Position numbers and translations under genes: made by a program. Below, piece after piece: positions 53,204-63,064 of a stretch of DNA of 64,000 nucleotides; the stretch's first letter is position 1; every line of letters starts with the position of its first letter. The DNA comes from Salvia splendens (taxonomy: Eukaryota > Streptophyta > Magnoliopsida > Lamiales > Lamiaceae): contig NC_056047.1 in NCBI RefSeq assembly GCF_004379255.2, forward strand, positions 16,444,293 to 16,508,292. The letters run 5' to 3'. The notes beneath the pieces were generated by a model. The model was not told the origin of the DNA and searched no databases. It saw only the letters and a program-made list of their open reading frames with translations.

Positions 53204-54539
53204 GGATGTATGTATATATGTGTAGTCTTTGTGTTTGTGCTTTTGTTTTGTTTTGTTTGGTCTAGTTTTTTTTTATGTTGTGTGTGATTGGGCTTAAAAC
53301 TCAACCGTCTTGAGCTGAAGGTGAGGGGAATTGAGGGAGATAGGACATGCTGGAAAACCTAAACCATCCCCGTTAGTACCTCCTAGTCAGGATAGATGAG
53401 GTGAGTATGAGAGAAAAGCCCATACTTAGAGCCAAACACGAAAGCCCTCTAAAAATGTGAGTTATAAGCCTTAAAGTGGAACCACTTTCTACATATATTG
53501 GAAAGAAAAGAGAGGCTGCCACAATTCGCCTAGGGTGAAGTGATCACGGGTAGCAAATATTGAAGGCAGTAGGAACCCCCCCCCCCCCGTTTAAAAAAAA
53601 AAAAAAAAAACCGCCTTTAGAACCCTTTCTTCTTAACCTTTTATATACCCAGATAAACACCCCAGCCGACTGGGACTGTGTAAGGCATGAAACAAATGGA
53701 GCTTACTGGCCAGGAAGAAGTGCGGAAAAGCAGAAACCAGCTGGGCGAAAAAGTTAGAAGAAAATCGACCAGGGAGTCATTCCCAGTCCAAAAAAGAGAA
53801 GAAGGAATAAGGGTGGCGAAGCCACGAAGGAACGAAAAAAAAAAAGAGGGAACCGAGAAAATGAAGAAAATGGTCAGAAAGATTTGACCACAAAAAAAGA
53901 GATGAATGAAGGAATAAGGGCGGCGAAGCCACAAGATGCTACTGACCAGTGGAGACCAAAGCCAGAAGCGCCAACTAAAGAAAGCAACTGATCAGAAGCC
54001 TAATATACACAGTCCCCCCCCCCGCATAAATAAAAATAGAAATTTTGAACCTTAGAGCCTTAGGAACATCCACCGAAAACATTACAAGCCAACAGCCCCG
54101 TTACAAGCCTATAAGTCCTTCAGTAGCCGCTCGTGGAATCTAAGTCCGAAGCAATTGTGGTGAGCATAATAAGAGAATGCAGTCCTAACATTCCTGGTGA
54201 GGTATGAGTGACTGAGCGAACCTAGTGTTGGGCCGAGAGTGTGGGCGATCTTGACAAACAGATATACTGACTGGAAGAGAAAAGGGGGGTGGCAGAAGTT
54301 CAACGCTGTCTAAGGCCGGATTGCACCTAATCCAGAGGGGAGGGATGGTTGAAAATATAGCCCGATCTATGTGTTTTCAGTCTTTTATGTGTTTATGTTT
54401 CTCTGTGTTTGTTTGTGTTTTTCTTTGCGTCATAGTTTAGAGTCTAAGTTAGGTAGAGTCGGTCAGGGGAGTAACCAGGCTAGAATTCGACTTATTCTTT
54501 TCTTTGTTTGTTCTTCACGCTTGAGGACAAGCCTGTGGT

Positions 54540-54553
54540 AAGTGTGAGCAGTT
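54540..54553 (+). promoter_or_regulatory. Athila-B polypurine-tract region
   Basis: AAGTGTGAGCAGTT immediately before TGATAAG of the 3' LTR, identical to the Athila-A sequence at 63051-63064. By position it should prime plus-strand synthesis, although it is not a pure purine run. Confidence 0.65.
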
Positions 54554-56006
54554 TGATAAGTCGTATTCTAGGCCTTGGTTACGGGTCAGTATGATGTGCT
54601 TAATTGATTATATTTGCAAAACAGTTGTTTAAAGTGTGCAGGTTAAGCATTCTAGCCAGTAGGGAAGTTTCGGAATGTTCAGGTGAAGGAGGCGCCAGCA
54701 TGATCTCATACTGATCAGTATTCGTGCTAAAACGGCTTGAGATGGAGAAGACGGATAGCTGGGACGGATTACCCACAATTAAGGGCAAAGAAGTCAAATT
54801 GCAACGAGGATTTACCCTAAAATCAAGGGTAGCCTCCCTATAAAAGGAAGCCAAATTGGAGAGAGAGGATAGACACATTCACTCATTCACCACCATCTTT
54901 AGGTAGAAAGTTTTCTCGGTAGTTTTAGTCTTTCAGCCGTGTCCCGCTTCTTGCCTCGCCGTAGCCATGATCACTTGACGTTCAGATGTTCCCAGAATTC
55001 CAGTCATCGTCCATTCCAGCCAGCAAGATCGTAGTTTAGAGTCTCATCGCCCGGAGTGGCAAAACACCTTTACATTGCTTTCGTAGTTTTAAATTTCTCG
55101 CTTTCCTTACGTTGGATCTTGTTTGCCTTTGGATATTTTCTACTTTTGAAGTACTTTGTTGAAGATCCGAAAGTGTTTATGCTATGAAGTTGATTTCCGT
55201 TTCGTTTATTGTGGTGTTTCTTTATTCCCTTGCCTAGTTAGCTTAGATCTAAAGTTTCTCGGTGTTTAAAGTGCTGAATCTCTCAATTCCGTTTACGTAA
55301 CAAATTTCTTTAGGATAGATAAACAAGTACTGTTTGATCGGAAAGTAGATCGTTGCATGCAAAGCTTAGTTTTAATTTCTGAATCGTTCTTTCATGTTGA
55401 CCAGTATGCAGAAGTCCAGTTTCAGTGTTTGATTTCAGATTTGATTTCTTAGTTTTGGATCTGTGTTTGTGAGTTGTTAATCTGAGTTTTCCGTGTTGAA
55501 TCTGGAATTGTTATCTGAATTTTGGAAGTGTTTGTTGAAGAAGATGATGTCCTATTTCAATTGGAGGGGACCACTTACTTTTCGAGATGCTTTTGCTTTT
55601 GTCCTTCACTTTTAGTTAAGCCCTGTCAGCCTAGTCATCAAACTTCCACTACACTCTGAATATTCTGTTTAGCCCAAAATAGAAACCCGTACCTTCCAAA
55701 TATTTTCTGTTACAAAATTGTCTCCCCATTCCACGTACACAATTACATTCCAAATGTTTTCTTTACCGTCTGACCAGTAGAACACCTCCTTTAAGTTCCA
55801 GCCTAGGTAGAAACTCAACCCAAGCGTGGTAGCTAACCAAATCTTCCAATTGTCACCGCGGTAGTTTAAGAACGCACCATCTCTGTGGGATTCGACCCTT
55901 ACCACCACTATACTGATCAGTAGAAGTGGGTTGAGGAATCTTTTAAACCAAGGTCTAGGTTAGTTAGGATCTCTATCCTGATCAGTAGGATATATCATTC
56001 CTTTCA
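54554..56006 (+). repeat. Athila-B 3' LTR
   Basis: 1453 bp from TGATAAGTCGTATTCTAGGC to ATTCCTTTCA, followed by the target duplication ATGAC. Uninterrupted, so it shows what the split 5' LTR looked like before the Tekay insertion. Confidence 0.94.
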
Positions 56007-57199
56007 ATGACCCGTATTTATGGCGAATGGGGGCCGACCAAGTTATCCGGAGGTGCATCCCAGAGTGGGAACAAAGGGATGTGCTGAATCATTGCCATGC
56101 CCTAGCGTGTGGAGGTCACTTTGGACCTAGGAAGACCGCAAGGAAGGTGTTAGATAGTGGTTTTTACTGGCCTACATTGCATAAGGATGCGTTCGAGTTT
56201 TGTCAGAATTGTGAGAGGTGTCAACAGACTGGGGGAATCTCCAGAAGAGATGAAATGCCACAAGTTCCAGTAATTGTATGCGAGATCTTCGATGTTTGGG
56301 GGATGGACTTCATGGGTCCATTTCCATCTTCATACGGGAATACATACATACTAGTGGCAGTGGATTATGTTTCGAAATGGATAGAAGCCAAGGCGACCAC
56401 ATCTTGCGAAGCTAAGGAGGTATCGAAATTTCTTAGAGCTAATATCTTCAGTCGGTACGGAGTGCCCAGAGCTATAATATCTGACAATGGGACGCATTTC
56501 CGCAACCGGACTATTGAAGCTTTGATGAGAAAGTATGGCGTCCACCACAGATTGTCTACACCTTATCATCCTCAATCTAACGGCCAGGCGGAAATATCCA
56601 ACAGAGAGATAAAGGTGATACTGGAAAAGACGGTTAATCCGTCTAGGAAAGACTGGAGTAAGAGGCTTGGAGACGTACTATGGGCTTACCGGATGGCATA
56701 CAAGACGCCTATTGGGATGTCACCTTATAGGCTTGTGTTCGGCAAAATGTGTCACTTGCCCGTGGGAGTAGAACATCGAGCATATTGGGCGGTCAAGGAG
56801 ATTAACATGAGACCCGAGTCTTGCGAGGAGGAGAGGAAATTGCAGCTGCAGGAGTTGGAGGAGCTAAGGCTGGAGTCATATGAATCGGCAATGTGGTACA
56901 AAGAGAAAACAAGACTTTGGCACGACAAGAACCTCCGAGTCAAGAAATTGCAAGTTGGGCAGAAAGTTCTCCTATTCCAATCCCGGCTCAAGTTAATGCA
57001 TGGTAAGCTGAAGTCCAAATGGGTCGGACCATACACTGTTGTGGGTCTTCGTGCAAATGGAGCAGTAGAGATCCAGGGAAGCGCTCCAAACTCTACTCCA
57101 TTTCTTGTCAATGGCCATAGGGTGAAGGTATTTAGGGATAATTCGGAGATGTGTGTAGTGGACGAAATGCCACTACGCGCACTCCCTGATATCGCCTAA
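56007..57199 (+). pseudogene. Athila-A pol, C-terminal part (integrase)
   Basis: Resumes at the target duplication with DPYLWR(M)GADQVIRRC and is open to TAA 57199. The integrase zinc site ([15 protein letters not shown]), [26 protein letters not shown] and [12 protein letters not shown] supply the full HHCC and D,D,E set. The C-terminal part has [18 protein letters not shown], typical of this clade. This half carries no lesion; the damage in Athila-A lies in gag, protease and RT. It cannot be translated with its N-terminal half because 26.7 kb of Athila-B separates them. Confidence 0.9.
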
Positions 57200-57611
57200 T
57201 CGGTCTGGGAAGTGAGTGTTCTTAGAAAGATTTCCTAGGTCCAGCATCCAAGAAGTCCTGACCTAGGGAATCTTGAGAACACTTGAACATAAAATATAAA
57301 TATTTAATCGCTTTCTTTAAAATCAAGAAAACCCAAACAAACCAGAAAACACACAATCTTCCAAAAACATTTTCGAAATACCAGACTCCTTAGGAATGCT
57401 TTTGATATTGTCATAACCTAGACCCGGGGAGTCTGGCGTTTCAATTTTTTTTTTCTCTTTCCTAAGTGTGATTTTGCAGAAGGAAATTGCTAGAGCAAGG
57501 AGTTGAGAAGTAAACAATTTTTGGAGGGAGTTGGCACCGGTTAGGATTTCAAAAGACACTTTATTGGGAGACGCGCGGTCGCTTGCGTCATGGCCTGCAA
57601 CCACCTGCAAG
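57200..57611 (+). other. Athila-A leader of the env-position ORF
   Basis: Non-coding; contains AAGAAAACCCAAACAAACC and GGCCTGCAACCACCTGCAAG, the latter corresponding to a place in the Athila-B leader near 49690. The hAT element follows. Confidence 0.4.
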
Positions 57612-58902
57612 TAGACATGCCCACCGGTTCCGGTTCCGAACCGGAACCGTGGCCTTTTTCCCGAACCGGAACCGTCGGAATTCGGGTCGCGGTCCGGTTC
57701 CGGTTCAAGATATTTCGAACCGGAACAGTCACCGAACCGGCGGTTCCGGACGGTTCGGAACCGGCGGTTAACCGGCCGAACTGCCGGTTCGAGCGCGTTT
57801 TTCAAGGCATGTGGATGGGGCAGACCGGCGGCAGCTTTTCAGCTGAAAAACCGGCGGTTTCGTCCCGGAAACCGGCGGTTTTGCCCGGAAACCGGCGGTT
57901 CCGGCGGTTTTCCGCCAAAAACCGCCGGTTTTGCCGATTTTTCAATTTTTTTTTTTCAAATTTCAAATTCGAATTCTTCCATTCCCCCCCCCATTTTTAT
58001 CTATAAATACCCCCCTCTATCCTCATTTACATTCACCCCACTCTTGTGTTAATAAGAGTTTCTCTCTTCAATCTCCCAATTCTCTCTCTTTGTGTCCAAT
58101 TTCTCATTTGTGCTATTGTGCTTCCATTTAATTACGCAAGTGCTACTTTTATTACGCTTTACGCATTGTTATACACTTATACTTGTTCCCGTAGTTCTAT
58201 AAGGTGTCTTCCTTTCTCAATTGCTAAAACAAAAAAAATATTATTCCATATTTCTACATTTCTACATAGCAATATGTCTTCATAAGCAAGGTAAGAGAAC
58301 TACGTGGGCTTTGATTCCTCAATAAAATTGTGGATACGTAGGCAACTCAACTTAAATTTGAAAAGTTTAACTTTGAAAGTTTAAGTTGATCCCAAGCCCT
58401 TTTCAATTTTTCCTTTTTCCCCCCATTTCATGTTTTTTTATTTACCTTCCGAGTCCCACGAGGCGACGACACTTGTAAATTATATTATATTGTTGTATGT
58501 TGTTGTATTGTATACTTATGTATTGTAAATTGTAATGTATCGTTGACTCGTTGTCCGTTATAACTCAAAATCAATAAAATTTATTTCATTTTCTCCATAT
58601 TCGTCTTATTTGTGCTTGAATTATGCATTGTCTTGTTCCGATTTATTGTATAAAGCCAAATTTCAAATTTTAAAAAAAAATAATTATAATAATAATAATT
58701 GAACCGGCGAACCGCCGGTTCGAAAACCAGAACCGCCAAAACCGCCAGAAAACCGGCGGTTCCGAAACGGAACCGGAACCGCCGGTTTTCGAACTGGAAC
58801 CGTGAAATAGCCTCACGGTTCGGTTCCAGTTCCGCCAACCGCCGAACCGGAACCGGCGGTTCCGAACCGGAACCGCCGGTTCGTGAACCGTGGGCATGTC
58901 TA
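57612..58902. mobile_element. Non-autonomous hAT element
   Basis: 1291 bp with inverted ends TAGACATGCCCAC and GTGGGCATGTCTA and a perfect 8-bp duplication CCTGCAAG (57604-57611 and 58903-58910), diagnostic of hAT. Both subterminal regions are packed with CCGGCGGTT and GGTTCCGGTTC words, likely transposase-binding repeats. The middle holds a TATA box (58002-58008), a leader-like pyrimidine-rich stretch and a possible splice donor (AAGCAAGGTAAGAG near 58285), the remains of a transposase 5' end, but no transposase. ORFs called in the CCGG repeats are artefacts of the repeats. Confidence 0.93.
58002..58008 (+). promoter_or_regulatory. TATA box of the hAT element
   Basis: TATAAAT in ATCTATAAATACCCCC, followed by a CT-rich leader; probably the promoter of the lost transposase. 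It points towards the Athila-A ORF at 59093. Confidence 0.5.
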
Positions 58903-59092
58903 CCTGCAAGCCGTCCTCTCCCATACCTACGCTATAACCGTGTTTGTTCTCTTTATTTCTCATTACCCATTCTCTCTCTACATTCAGAAAAAAATAACCC
59001 AATTTCTATTCTCACTCTTTTCGCTCTCTCTAACCCTAATCTGAAAATTTTCGTCCAAGCTTTCTTCCAAGAAATTTTCTGCAGTATTCTCC

Positions 59093-61075
59093 ATGGATAA
59101 CAAGCAAAGTGCCGGGAACACCTCAGGATCCGCCGATTCAAGTGCGGCGGCATTTATGGCAGACATGCTACAGAAATTTGGGGGACTAGAAAAGGCGATG
59201 GAGGCGTTTGCCATGTTCGCGGCTGTAATGGAGAGATCCGTACCAACCGCCTCAATATCCTCCGCACCACCACCAGAGACCGTTCAAGAAACCACCGCTG
59301 AGCCGGAGGCCGTCGCAGAACCCACTGCCGCCGTTTCAGAACCAACCGCTGCAGACACTCACGAAGACGAAGCAGATCTGGCCGCTGGGTTGGAGTTGTT
59401 GGCCGTAAGTGCACCCAGGTTAGGATCTGCCACAGAGGGGGAAACCCCTGTTTTAGAGGATAGAATGGTTGGTGTTTCTGAGGGGGAAACCCCTGTTACT
59501 GATAGCCATGTTGAGGGGGGCACCCCTGTTTTGGAGGAGTTTGTTGGGGAAGAAACCCCTGTTGATGAAGTTGAAATTCCGGAGGGCGACGAAGCCCTAA
59601 TTACTGAGGAAGATGTCAGAGAGGGGGAAACCCCTGAGAAGTCCGCGGGTACAGAAACCCACGTTGGAGAAGGTTTGGAGGGGATAGAGACCCCTGTTTT
59701 TATTTCGGGGGCAACCCCATTGTTGAACGAGGAAGGAGAAGCCCTCGGTGCTGAGAATGTCCAAGAACCCGTTGATGTCGGGTTGGATTTGATAGTGGAT
59801 CTGACTGATGTCCCTGAAGGGACCGATTCACCAGTTAACGCAAGGAAAGCGCGGAGACAGGCTCGTCGGAGCCTGCTTGATGAGATAGATGAAACCGTCC
59901 AGCAGACGGGGGAAGAATTGCTGGGTCCAGAGGCCACAGCACCTGAGCAGGCAGAATCTCCCAGACCTAGCAGAGGGGAGAGTGCTGCAGAGGAACGCCG
60001 CCACGCGGCCGAGAAGAAACGGAAGGGGAAACAAATTGCTCCTTCCAAGGCCAAGAAGGCGAAAGGGAAATCCACTGAATCCCCACTTCCTCGACCTGCC
60101 AAGGTACCATACGCTGCAGAGCCTGAGGATTCCGCTGGGCCTAGTGACTCTGAGGAAGAACAAGAAGAGGAGCTCAACTTTGAGCCAACTGAGATCTGGA
60201 TTACAAGAGAGCTCCTGGACGAGATAAGAAAGTTTGACGACCCGAGACGCGCAGCTATCCACAAGGAGAAGAGTGCCCAGGGCAAGTACGCTAAGTCTGG
60301 AAAAATGTACAGCTCATCTGAGCTCAAGCAGATCGCTTGCAATGATGAATTCCGAACTTATATCGACGCAATCGGCTTTGATTGGTTGCTCAAGCACAGC
60401 ACTGCCGATGTTCCGATCGACCTGGCAAGGGAATTCTTCTCCACCTTCCGATTTAAGTCCACCATAGATCTGAATGCTGACTCCATCAAATTCCGGCTCT
60501 TCAATGAAGAGCATGTGATGAGCATCCAGGAATGGACTCTACGGATGGGACTACTTACGCGCACAGAGGATGATGAGGGTTTGTGGAGCGAGAGGATGGT
60601 GGGTCCGTCGAAACTGACGCCGGGATTCAAAGCACAGAGCGCTTGGGAGTTCTTGACTCACCCGAGGGTGGGTCAATTTAAAACAAGCTTTTCAAAGGCT
60701 CACCATATCGAAGACAGGGTTTTGCGATTCGCCCAGACCTTCGTCAGCTACAACCTGATGGGCACAACCAACAACGCTCTGACGACCCCTGACCTGTACT
60801 TTACTTGGTGCATGGCCAAGGGAGTACGTGTTCACTTGGGCTATTGGTTAGCCCAAGCCTGCCATCAAGTGACAGCCAACCTTTCCCGACATCTTTACAC
60901 ATGCCACCTTCTAGGGGATTACCTGCAACGCAACGTTATTATGAAAATCCACAAGTCCTGCAGAGAAGTGAAGATGTGTCTACCCCCGGAGGTGTTCAGC
61001 ATGGACTACTTTTTCAATAAGGGGCTGCTCATTACACAGGGAAGGGACGTGTGCTTTTACAAGGTTGATCAGTAG
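59093..61075 (+). CDS. Athila-A env-position ORF, ATHILA ORF1-like / plant transposon protein
   Basis: 660 residues from ATG 59093 (CCATGG context). Residues about 120-240 repeat (E)GETPV-type units at least six times, encoded by GGGGGAAACCCCTGTT words. A basic patch EKKRKGKQIAPSKAKKAKGK lies at about 305-325, then an acidic run. The conserved domain at about 410-640 has YIDAIGFDWLLK, IDLAREFFSTFRFK, KFRLFNEEHVM, SAWEFLTHPRVGQF and LYFTWCMAKGVRVHLGYW. It is homologous to the Athila-B ORF, with the same order of acidic N-terminus, basic patch and domain. No signal peptide or membrane helix seen. It ends at TAG 61073-61075 and the frame stays open beyond. Function unknown. Confidence 0.8.
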   Translation: MDNKQSAGNTSGSADSSAAAFMADMLQKFGGLEKAMEAFAMFAAVMERSVPTASISSAPPPETVQETTAEPEAVAEPTAAVSEPTAADTHEDEADLAAGLELLAVSAPRLGSATEGETPVLEDRMVGVSEGETPVTDSHVEGGTPVLEEFVGEETPVDEVEIPEGDEALITEEDVREGETPEKSAGTETHVGEGLEGIETPVFISGATPLLNEEGEALGAENVQEPVDVGLDLIVDLTDVPEGTDSPVNARKARRQARRSLLDEIDETVQQTGEELLGPEATAPEQAESPRPSRGESAAEERRHAAEKKRKGKQIAPSKAKKAKGKSTESPLPRPAKVPYAAEPEDSAGPSDSEEEQEEELNFEPTEIWITRELLDEIRKFDDPRRAAIHKEKSAQGKYAKSGKMYSSSELKQIACNDEFRTYIDAIGFDWLLKHSTADVPIDLAREFFSTFRFKSTIDLNADSIKFRLFNEEHVMSIQEWTLRMGLLTRTEDDEGLWSERMVGPSKLTPGFKAQSAWEFLTHPRVGQFKTSFSKAHHIEDRVLRFAQTFVSYNLMGTTNNALTTPDLYFTWCMAKGVRVHLGYWLAQACHQVTANLSRHLYTCHLLGDYLQRNVIMKIHKSCREVKMCLPPEVFSMDYFFNKGLLITQGRDVCFYKVDQ

Positions 61076-61726
61076 GAGGCGCAGGCGAAGCAGGAGCCTG
61101 AGATGGTAGAGGTGAAGGATGCTGCTGACATGGAGGCAGGAGCCATGATAGAAGTAGAAGAAGTGAGGAAGGAAATTGGATGGATGAGGTCGGAAATGAA
61201 GATGGTGAGGGAAGAGATCATAGCCCTGCGGGGTAAAAGAAAGGAGAGCCTTGAGGTTGAGAAGGTCAGGGAGGAAGTCGCCGGAGTACGAGCGGGTATG
61301 GATGAAATGAGAACGGAAATTAAAAAGGTAAGGGAGGAAATGGTGGCCCTCAAGGGGCGCATTTCTGATCTAGTAGTGACGTCGTCCAGAGGTACTGAGC
61401 AGATGACAGAGGGTGTTGCGTTGATGATGACAATGATGAAGTGGCTGCGGGAGAAATTCCTTGACGCACCAAAGTCACTTCCTGGACCTAGTGGCGGACC
61501 CAAGGCGCCAAGTCCAGGAAGTCTATCTATTCAAAAGCCACCACAAGTCACCAAGCCTTTAGTCTCCCCACCTTCTACTAGACCCATGACCTTGAAGAAG
61601 ACCGTGCCCGGACAGACAGGAGAAAGGAAAGAGACGCCGGAATCACCGGCAAGAAAGAAAGCTAAGGTGACCCAACAGGTCGTGCCGTCCAAGTTTGGCT
61701 CCCGAGGGGGCCAGACCCCGAATTAA
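61076..61726 (+). CDS. Coiled-coil extension after the Athila-A ORF stop
   Basis: 216 codons in the same frame as the upstream ORF; first ATG 61103. Two related heptad repeats (EVRKEIGWMRSEMKMVREEI and KVREEVAGVRAGMDEMRTEI) parallel those of Athila-B, though the sequence differs. A Pro/Ser-rich stretch and a basic tail with PARKKAKVTQQ follow, ending at TAA 61726. The extension is open over its whole length. Readthrough of TAG, reinitiation or disuse are all possible; conservation of layout in both elements favours use. Confidence 0.62.
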   Translation, partial: EAQAKQEPEMVEVKDAADMEAGAMIEVEEVRKEIGWMRSEMKMVREEIIALRGKRKESLEVEKVREEVAGVRAGMDEMRTEIKKVREEMVALKGRISDLVVTSSRGTEQMTEGVALMMTMMKWLREKFLDAPKSLPGPSGGPKAPSPGSLSIQKPPQVTKPLVSPPSTRPMTLKKTVPGQTGERKETPESPARKKAKVTQQVVPSKFGSRGGQTPN

Positions 61727-62370
61727 TCCCACCTTACCCAAGTAACTTTTACTTTTCTTTTTTTTTTTTTATTTTATTGCTTTTTTTTAATTTTCTGTGC
61801 CTGCATGCTTGATCTGTACACATATGTTGCTACTTCCCACACTTAGCCCAAGTTCTGGACTAAGTGTGAGAAGGGGTTGGGCTGTTTTGCATGTTTGGTT
61901 TTAGTTGTGTGCTTTCTCCCACTTAGCCCAGTGTACGGTCTAAGTGTGAGAAGTTTGTTGTGTTAGCATGATGTTTATTGTTTTTGTGTTCTGTTTTATA
62001 TGTTTGTGCTTCCCTATTTCCCCCCTTCACTAAGATAGCTTGGGGACAAGCTTGCGTGAAGTGGGAGGGGGAGGGAATAGGTGTTGTATGTGAATGTGAG
62101 TCTTAGAGTTTTGTCTGTATGTTACGTGTTGCATGAGCTTGTGGATACAATAAGGCAGAAAAATTCCCTTAGTAAGAGGATGCCCTTTTCCTTAATAAAC
62201 TAAAAGCGGTTTAAATGAAGTGAGGACGATAGAGGATGCCTTAGATAACCTAGCTGTACAGCCCTACTATAAAGTGAGTTATAAGCCTAAACACTTTGAG
62301 CTAACTTGAAAAATGGGCAACCACTTGATGCTTAGGGAGTAGAGTATAAAGGAGAAAAATGGGTTATGAA

Positions 62371-62534
62371 GGAATAAGCTGGACAAAGTCCAGAACTGGT
62401 GGTATAAGCTGGACGAAGTCCAGGGGAGGAGAAAAGTAAAAAGAAAAAAAAAGAGAGGAGGTATAAGCTGGACGAAGTCCAGGGGAGGAGAAAAGTAAAA
62501 CAAAAAGAGGAGGTATAAGCTGGACGAAGTCCAG
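62371..62534 (+). repeat. Four tandem GG(T/A)ATAAGCTGGAC-GAA-GTCCAG hairpin units
   Basis: Units start at 62371, 62401, 62460 and 62512. Each has CTGGAC, a 3-base loop (AAA in the first, GAA in the rest) and GTCCAG, giving a 6-bp stem. Purine-rich spacers (GGGAGGAGAAAAGTAAAA) separate them. Confidence 0.88.
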
Positions 62535-63050
62535 GGGGGAAATAAAAAAATGAAGGAAAAGAAGATTAATTATCTGAGGGCAGAGGTTAGAAATTACCTG
62601 ACCCAGGAAAAATTTGCCTGATCCAGGAAAAGAGGGGAGATGATAAAAAGAAAGAAACTCTCATAACCCAACGCATCAGTGGTATAACTTTAACTGTGGA
62701 GCGTTTTTTATCCTAACATCCCTGGTGAGGAATGAGAGATCGAGCGAACCTAACAGCTGGGGTATCAATAGGCTATCTTGACAAACTGACGGGCTGCTTA
62801 GGTAGAAGAGGGAAGGGGGAAGATTTGAAGACTGTAGACGATCGGATTGAACTTAAGCTTGTGGGGACGATCGCCTAAAAGTTGAAATTAGTTCATGCTT
62901 TTCTGTTATGTTTGTTTTTGTGAGGTTTTCTTTTGAGTCTGCTAGTCGTCTAAGTCTAAATCTTGTTTGTAGAATCTTTCTTGGGAACCTTGCATTGAAA
63001 TTCGCCTTATTTCTTTTCTTGTCTTTCATACTTGAGGACAAGCATGGTTT

Positions 63051-63064
63051 AAGTGTGAGCAGTT
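63051..63064 (+). promoter_or_regulatory. Athila-A polypurine-tract region
   Basis: AAGTGTGAGCAGTT directly before TGATAAGG of the 3' LTR; same as in Athila-B. Confidence 0.65.

Larger units (their letters stand above)
52708..54553 (+). other. Athila-B structured 3' non-coding region
   Basis: 1.85 kb between the last ORF and the 3' LTR. Contents in order: three CACTTAG/CTAAGTG hairpins (52839-53076), a large hairpin (53121-53203), the block GTGAGTTATAAGCCT (about 53457), a C-run and A-run (53577-53611), two GGAATAAG-plus-hairpin units (53804, 53911), a conserved block (54185-54260), and TTGAGGACAAG leading to the tract AAGTGTGAGCAGTT before the LTR. Each item has a counterpart in Athila-A in the same order, although the bulk sequence is diverged. 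No ORF here is convincing. Confidence 0.7.
29321..56006 (+). mobile_element. Athila-B retrotransposon nested in Athila-A
   Basis: Flanked by a perfect duplication ATGAC (29316-29320 and 56007-56011) within the Athila-A pol codons WDDPYL. It consists of a 5' LTR (29321-30495 and 42758-43060, split by Tekay), primer-binding site, gag-pol, an env-position ORF with coiled-coil extension, a structured 3' region and a 3' LTR (54554-56006). Without the Tekay insertion it is about 14.4 kb. Its gag-pol is open apart from one TAG, so it is better preserved than Athila-A. Confidence 0.94.
61727..63064 (+). other. Athila-A structured 3' non-coding region
   Basis: Contains two CACTTAG/CTAAGTGTGAG hairpins (61838-61870, 61919-61950), a large CTTCAC/GTGAAG hairpin (about 62011-62080) with an AGCTT/AAGCTT inner stem, the block GTGAGTTATAAGCCT (62273), four GGTATAAG-type hairpin units (62371-62534), a conserved block (62712-62795) and TTGAGGACAAG before the tract AAGTGTGAGCAGTT at the LTR. 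No convincing ORF. Confidence 0.7.

Noticed and set aside
53577..53611. C-run followed by A-run as a retroposed tail
   Set aside because: No target duplication or attached transcript-like sequence; a low-complexity tract, possibly with assembly error in its length.
57541..58838. Several ORFs in CCGGTTCC-rich DNA
   Set aside because: They translate the hAT subterminal repeats in different frames; no transposase motif.
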